A stretch of 8,256 bases of DNA from an uncultured Fibrobacter sp. GTDB taxonomy: Bacteria > Fibrobacterota > Fibrobacteria > Fibrobacterales > Fibrobacteraceae. Where the stretch lies: NCBI GenBank assembly GCA_947306025.1, contig CAMZFJ010000060.1, positions 1-8,256 on the forward strand. The letters are read 5' to 3'. Made by a program: the position numbers and the translations under genes. This document shows, one piece after another, positions 4,876-8,256 of this stretch. The notes under the pieces were generated by a model. That model saw only the letters and a program-made list of their open reading frames with translations. It had not been told where the DNA came from and made no database searches. Position 1 is the stretch's first letter. Each line of letters begins with the position of its first letter.

Positions 4876-7800
4876 ATGAATATCGTTATCTACGCGCTTT
4901 TTGCTCTTTCTGGTTTTGCGGGTCTCATTTATGAGGGGTCGTGGGCCAGGTACCTTAAACTTTTCCTCGGACATTCGAGCTATGGTCAGGTGCTCACGCT
5001 CTGCATTTACATGGGCGGGCTTGCGATTGGCAGTTTTGTCGCGGGCAAACTGGTGGAACGCGTGAAGAGGCCGCTGCTTGGGTACGCGGCGGTGGAACTT
5101 GGCATCGGTATTGGCGGTATCATTTACCATCCGCTCTACATTTGGCTCACGGATTATTTTTACGATTCGAATTTTGTGGCGGGGTTGAGTTCGCGCGGTG
5201 CGGAAATTTTGAAGGTGGTGCTGGCGACGGGTTCGACGCTACCGATTGCGATTGCAGTGGGCATGACGTTCCCGTTTATTGCGGCAGGTCTCATGCGCAA
5301 GAGCGGTGCTGAAGTTTCGCTCCCGATGCTTTACTTTACGAATAGTCTTGGTAGTGCCATCGGTATTTTGTTCACAAGCTACACGTTGATTCCTGTGCTC
5401 GGCAATCATGCGACGCTTTGTGTGGCGGCTTCGATAAATTTCTTGCTGGCGGCGGTGTTCTGCTATATCGGCTATACGGCGCCTGCAACGTACGAAGAAG
5501 AAATTGAAGAAGAGGCTGGCGGGCAGGTCGCGGAATCTCGCGAAAATGCAAATCGCGCGGAACCGCTCAACGAGGATTATGCGGCTGAACACAAACTCCC
5601 GATGCCTCCGAAGAATATGTGGTTCTGGATTGCTGGAATTACGGGTCTTACTTCGTTTGTCTATGAAATTGTCTGGATCCGTTTGCTCTCGCTGTTGATG
5701 GGTTCTTCGAGCCATAGCTTTGACCAAATGCTTTCGGCGTTCATTTTAGGGCTTGCAATTGGCAGTGCGGTGAGCGGAAAGCTGTTGAAGAAGGACTCAC
5801 TCGTTGTGCTTTCGCTCGCGCAGATTTTCATGGGCTTCTTTGCACTTTGCACGCTCTATTTCTACAAGCCGTTCTGGGAAGGCATGAATGTCGCGAACCA
5901 GATTTTCAATACGACGAATGACGGTTACGTTTGCTGGAGCATTTTCAAGTACGCGCTTTCGATTTTGTGGATGGTGCCGACGAGTTTCTTTGCGGGCATG
6001 ACGCTCCCGCTGATTACGTTGATTCTCACGCGTGCGTTCAAGAGCGAAGCTCCGATTGGCAAGGTTTACGGCTGGAATACGGTCGGCTCGATTCTCGGTT
6101 CGGCTGGCGGTGGACTTTTGCTGTTGCCGCTTTTGCAGCTCAAGGGCTCGCTTGTGCTCGCTGCGGTACTCGACTTTATGATTGGCTTTATCTTGCTCGT
6201 CATTTATCGCAAAAAGTTCCGCTATAGTGTGCTTTTCTATGTGATGACTGCGATTATGATTTTGCCTTCGTTCTTTGTGAATTTTGACCCGCACATGATT
6301 ACGTCGGGTGCGTTCCGCGCGTTCAAGAATTTGCATCCGGACGAAAAGATTGTGGTGCGTGATGGCAAGACGGCGACAATCAGTTTCCATGAATCCGATG
6401 TGCATTATTACGTGAAGACGAACGGCAAGGCCGATGCGAGCATGAGCAAGAATCGTGAGCGCCCGATTGAAGGTGACGAGCTCACGCAGGCGGCAACGGC
6501 GTTTATGCCGATGGCGATGAAGGATAAGCCTTACGATGCGGCGATGGTCGGCTTTGGAAGCGGCATGGGTGCTCATTACTTGCTCGCGGACCCGCTAGTG
6601 CGTGACTTTGACTGCGTGGAAATCGAAGAAGAAATGATGAACCTCGCTCGAGGATTTTATCCGTGGAACGCTCGCGGTTACGATGACCCGCGCATCCATA
6701 TTTTCATTGACGATGCGCAGACGTTCTTCCTTACGAACCGCCGCAAGTATGACTTGATGATTAGCGTGCCTTCGAACCCATGGGTGAGCGGTGTCGCCAG
6801 CTTGTTCAGCCATGAATTCTATGCCAAGATGCGCCGCTACATGAAGCCGGGTGGACTTTGGGTACAGTGGATCCAGACTTACGAATTTAACGATTTGCTG
6901 TTCCTCAACATTTTGAAGGCGCTCGACGTGACGTTCCCGTACGTGAGCTTGTACAAGGCTCCTGAGGAACCGGACATTATCATCGTGGCAAGTGACGAAC
7001 CGGTGATGCAGCGTGCCATTGGTCGCTTTAGCACAGACTCAACGCTCATTAAGGAATTCAAGCGCATCCATCGTGAACCGGATTTCTTTGGCGAACAGAA
7101 TTTCTTGTTCACGTCGAAGATGATTACTTCGCTGTTGGATGGCGTGGAACCGAACAGCACGTTTATCCCTATGGTCGATAATAAGGCTGAAGAAGCTCGC
7201 TTTGTGCATTCTAACGCACGCATTGTGCAGGTGTTTGACAGCTGCGAAATTTGCTGGCCGGAATATTTGGACTCGGCGGATTATGCGCTTCGCAGGCCGA
7301 TGAAAGTACAGTCGATGCTCAAGGCGGGCACGGATAAGTATCGTGAACGCGCGTTGCTCGCATATATCAAGGATGTGAAAAAGCGCATGAAAGTGTTCGA
7401 TGGCATTTCGGCGATGCTGACTGTGAATGATGGCGATTCTGCTACGGTTGCCGATTCTGTTGCGGCGACTTCTGGTGAGGCTTCTGCGACCGTCGCTGAT
7501 TCTGCGACAGCGGTGGATAATGTTGTGCGCCCGAAATTCAAGATCGATGAATCTTCGCCGGAGTGGAAAAAGTTCCGCGAAGAATATGTGGAATGGATGC
7601 GTGGCGTCCCGATGGAAGCGCGCGATACGAATAAAGTTTACGTGAAAATGCGCAATCTCGTGAACAAGGGTGTGTTCCCGGAATCGTTCGTGGATGAGTT
7701 TAACATCATGGAAGCAGCGCGTGCTAAGGATTACAAGTTGGCCGCATTCTATGTCGCTAGCTTCTACGAAAAGTATGAGATTGGTGCGATGGATGAATTC

Positions 7801-7953
7801 TTCTTGCGCAATGCGATTTTGATTGCATTCCTCGCGCATAACCCGACGCTTGCCAATGTGCTTTACAAGGAAGCGATTAAACCGCATGAGGATTTCGCTC
7901 CGATTGAAAAACTCTTGATCCAGAAGGAAATTCCAAGAATTCGAGTGAAGTAA
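4876..7953 (+). CDS. Large membrane protein with spermidine-synthase-like domain
   Basis: A 1025-residue inner-membrane protein of the 'fused MFS/spermidine synthase' type. The membrane part is duplicated: Y19-E20-x-x-W23-x-R25 with MGGLAIGSFVAGKL returns as Y263-E264-x-x-W267-x-R269 with LGLAIGSAVSGKL. Roughly six helices lie in residues 3-200 and more in 248-470, split by an acidic loop (about 205-245). Residues about 485-720 resemble the aminopropyltransferase Rossmann fold: G559-F-G-S-G563, E582-I-E584, D612-D613-A614, and PSNPW (632-636). Where SpeE has the catalytic Asp (VDSTDP) this protein reads S-V-P-S-N-P, so true polyamine synthesis is doubtful. An Ala/Ser/Asp/Val-rich linker (about 850-884) leads to a helical C-terminal domain of about 140 residues that I do not recognise. 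The start is chosen because the first helix follows at once; no good ribosome site is seen. No terminator is clear downstream. Confidence 0.88.
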   Translation: MNIVIYALFALSGFAGLIYEGSWARYLKLFLGHSSYGQVLTLCIYMGGLAIGSFVAGKLVERVKRPLLGYAAVELGIGIGGIIYHPLYIWLTDYFYDSNFVAGLSSRGAEILKVVLATGSTLPIAIAVGMTFPFIAAGLMRKSGAEVSLPMLYFTNSLGSAIGILFTSYTLIPVLGNHATLCVAASINFLLAAVFCYIGYTAPATYEEEIEEEAGGQVAESRENANRAEPLNEDYAAEHKLPMPPKNMWFWIAGITGLTSFVYEIVWIRLLSLLMGSSSHSFDQMLSAFILGLAIGSAVSGKLLKKDSLVVLSLAQIFMGFFALCTLYFYKPFWEGMNVANQIFNTTNDGYVCWSIFKYALSILWMVPTSFFAGMTLPLITLILTRAFKSEAPIGKVYGWNTVGSILGSAGGGLLLLPLLQLKGSLVLAAVLDFMIGFILLVIYRKKFRYSVLFYVMTAIMILPSFFVNFDPHMITSGAFRAFKNLHPDEKIVVRDGKTATISFHESDVHYYVKTNGKADASMSKNRERPIEGDELTQAATAFMPMAMKDKPYDAAMVGFGSGMGAHYLLADPLVRDFDCVEIEEEMMNLARGFYPWNARGYDDPRIHIFIDDAQTFFLTNRRKYDLMISVPSNPWVSGVASLFSHEFYAKMRRYMKPGGLWVQWIQTYEFNDLLFLNILKALDVTFPYVSLYKAPEEPDIIIVASDEPVMQRAIGRFSTDSTLIKEFKRIHREPDFFGEQNFLFTSKMITSLLDGVEPNSTFIPMVDNKAEEARFVHSNARIVQVFDSCEICWPEYLDSADYALRRPMKVQSMLKAGTDKYRERALLAYIKDVKKRMKVFDGISAMLTVNDGDSATVADSVAATSGEASATVADSATAVDNVVRPKFKIDESSPEWKKFREEYVEWMRGVPMEARDTNKVYVKMRNLVNKGVFPESFVDEFNIMEAARAKDYKLAAFYVASFYEKYEIGAMDEFFLRNAILIAFLAHNPTLANVLYKEAIKPHEDFAPIEKLLIQKEIPRIRVK

Positions 7954-7992
7954 GTGTCTGCATGTCATCTTGGTCGCGCGGCGTTTTTGCGT

Positions 7993-8092
7993 GTCATCCT
8001 GAACGCAGTGAAGGATCCAGTGACAGAACCCGCGCAGCCTTGTTGCAATTCCAAGACTTTACTGGATGTCTCGCCCTACGGCTCAACATGAC
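7993..8092. repeat. Imperfect palindromic element (GTCATCCTGA...ACTGGAT type)
   Basis: The left arm runs from GTCATCCTGA to GGATCCAGT (7993-8021). The right arm (8061-8092) is its degenerate inverted copy, from ACTGGAT to ACATGAC. About 40 unrelated bases lie between. Sequences of this kind recur in many bacterial genomes and, when translated by mistake, give 'CHPERSEGSS' peptides, as an open frame at 7962-8177 does here. That frame is therefore not a gene. The structure is that of a dispersed non-autonomous palindromic repeat. Confidence 0.65.
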
Positions 8093-8134
8093 GAATGAAT
8101 GCCGCCGTTATTCCGGGCTCGCGGCTCTTTGCGC

Positions 8135-8190
8135 TGTCATCCTAGATGCGCAGCACTTTGCATGTCATCCTGAGTAAGCGCAGCGCGTCG
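8135..8190 (+). repeat. Two partial copies of the GTCATCCTGA repeat
   Basis: TGTCATCCT recurs at 8135-8143 and 8163-8171; the second continues with GAG and a GC-rich stretch, as in the fuller copy at 7992. A more degenerate TGTCATCTTGG lies at 7963-7973. They look like decayed or nested insertions of one element family. No gene is visible in the 303 bases from 7954 to the window end. Confidence 0.5.
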
Positions 8191-8200
8191 AAGACAACTT

Positions 8201-8256
8201 GGAAGGCGAGCGTTGCAAAAATGAGTTTGCTCATTTTTATAACCGAGCCAAAGAGT
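8201..8256 (+). repeat. Dispersed hairpin repeat, copy 2 (cut by window end)
   Basis: AAAAATGAG (8217-8225), loop TTTG, CTCATTTTT (8230-8238) form a 9-bp stem. GCGAGC stands before it and CCGAGCCAAA after it, matching copy 1 at 3159-3210. The stem differs from copy 1 by one paired change (A-T there, G-C here). It could also serve as a transcription end for the upstream membrane-protein gene, but no long T tract is visible within the window. Confidence 0.5.

Noticed and set aside
5797..6576. Minus-strand open frame of 259 codons
   Set aside because: It is antisense to the well-supported membrane/spermidine-synthase-like gene; its Arg/His-rich product is typical of a shadow frame.
7039..7968. 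Minus-strand open frame of 309 codons
   Set aside because: It is antisense to the 3' part of the same gene, very rich in Arg, His and Ile, and without domain motifs.
7962..8177. Plus-strand open frame of 71 codons starting MSSWSRGVFACHPERSEGSS
   Set aside because: It is made of the dispersed GTCATCCTGA palindromic repeat; 'CHPERSEGSS' peptides are known artefacts of such repeats.

Overview
The window looks like chromosomal DNA of a free-living or gut bacterium with mixed base composition: GC-rich housekeeping genes at both ends and a visibly AT-richer accessory block between them. My best guess is Fibrobacter or a relative. It rests on the overall style and on the dispersed 'GTCATCCTGA...GGATCCAGT' repeat near the right end, a type I associate with such genomes. 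No marker gene here proves the taxon.

Layout, left to right. Positions 1-1885 (minus strand) hold the N-terminal half of cobalamin-dependent methionine synthase (metH), cut by the window edge inside the gene. Next comes a short promoter-like gap. Positions 2049-3071 (minus) encode a RhuM-type protein with a C-terminal Fic/Doc domain. Positions 3072-3333 hold no gene but contain two strong hairpins. Positions 3334-3696 (minus) carry three overlapping or closely spaced gene remnants. Positions 3704-4702 (minus) encode an intact Mrr-like restriction endonuclease with an N-terminal PUA/EVE-like domain. Positions 4876-7953 (plus) encode a 1025-residue membrane protein with a spermidine-synthase-like domain. 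Positions 7954-8256 are repeat-rich non-coding DNA.

How the parts fit: the block 1886-4875 reads as a small defence-type island between two conserved genes. The Mrr nuclease would have headed a minus-strand operon. Seven bases after its stop lies the start of a protein resembling the first strand region of a trypsin-like peptidase, up to the presumed catalytic His. An out-of-frame C-terminal tail follows, and then the first 37 codons of a further small protein. This looks like an internally deleted defence operon with only its nuclease preserved. The RhuM-Fic gene downstream has its own strong ribosome binding site. It carries two related TGTCGC/GCGACA palindromes, one in its leader and one inside the gene, which could be sites for self-regulation.

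The two best leads for something undescribed are the decayed Mrr/peptidase operon, whose intact relatives could define a multi-gene system, and a hairpin repeat family present at 3141-3226 and 8201-8256 whose stem shows a compensatory base-pair change.
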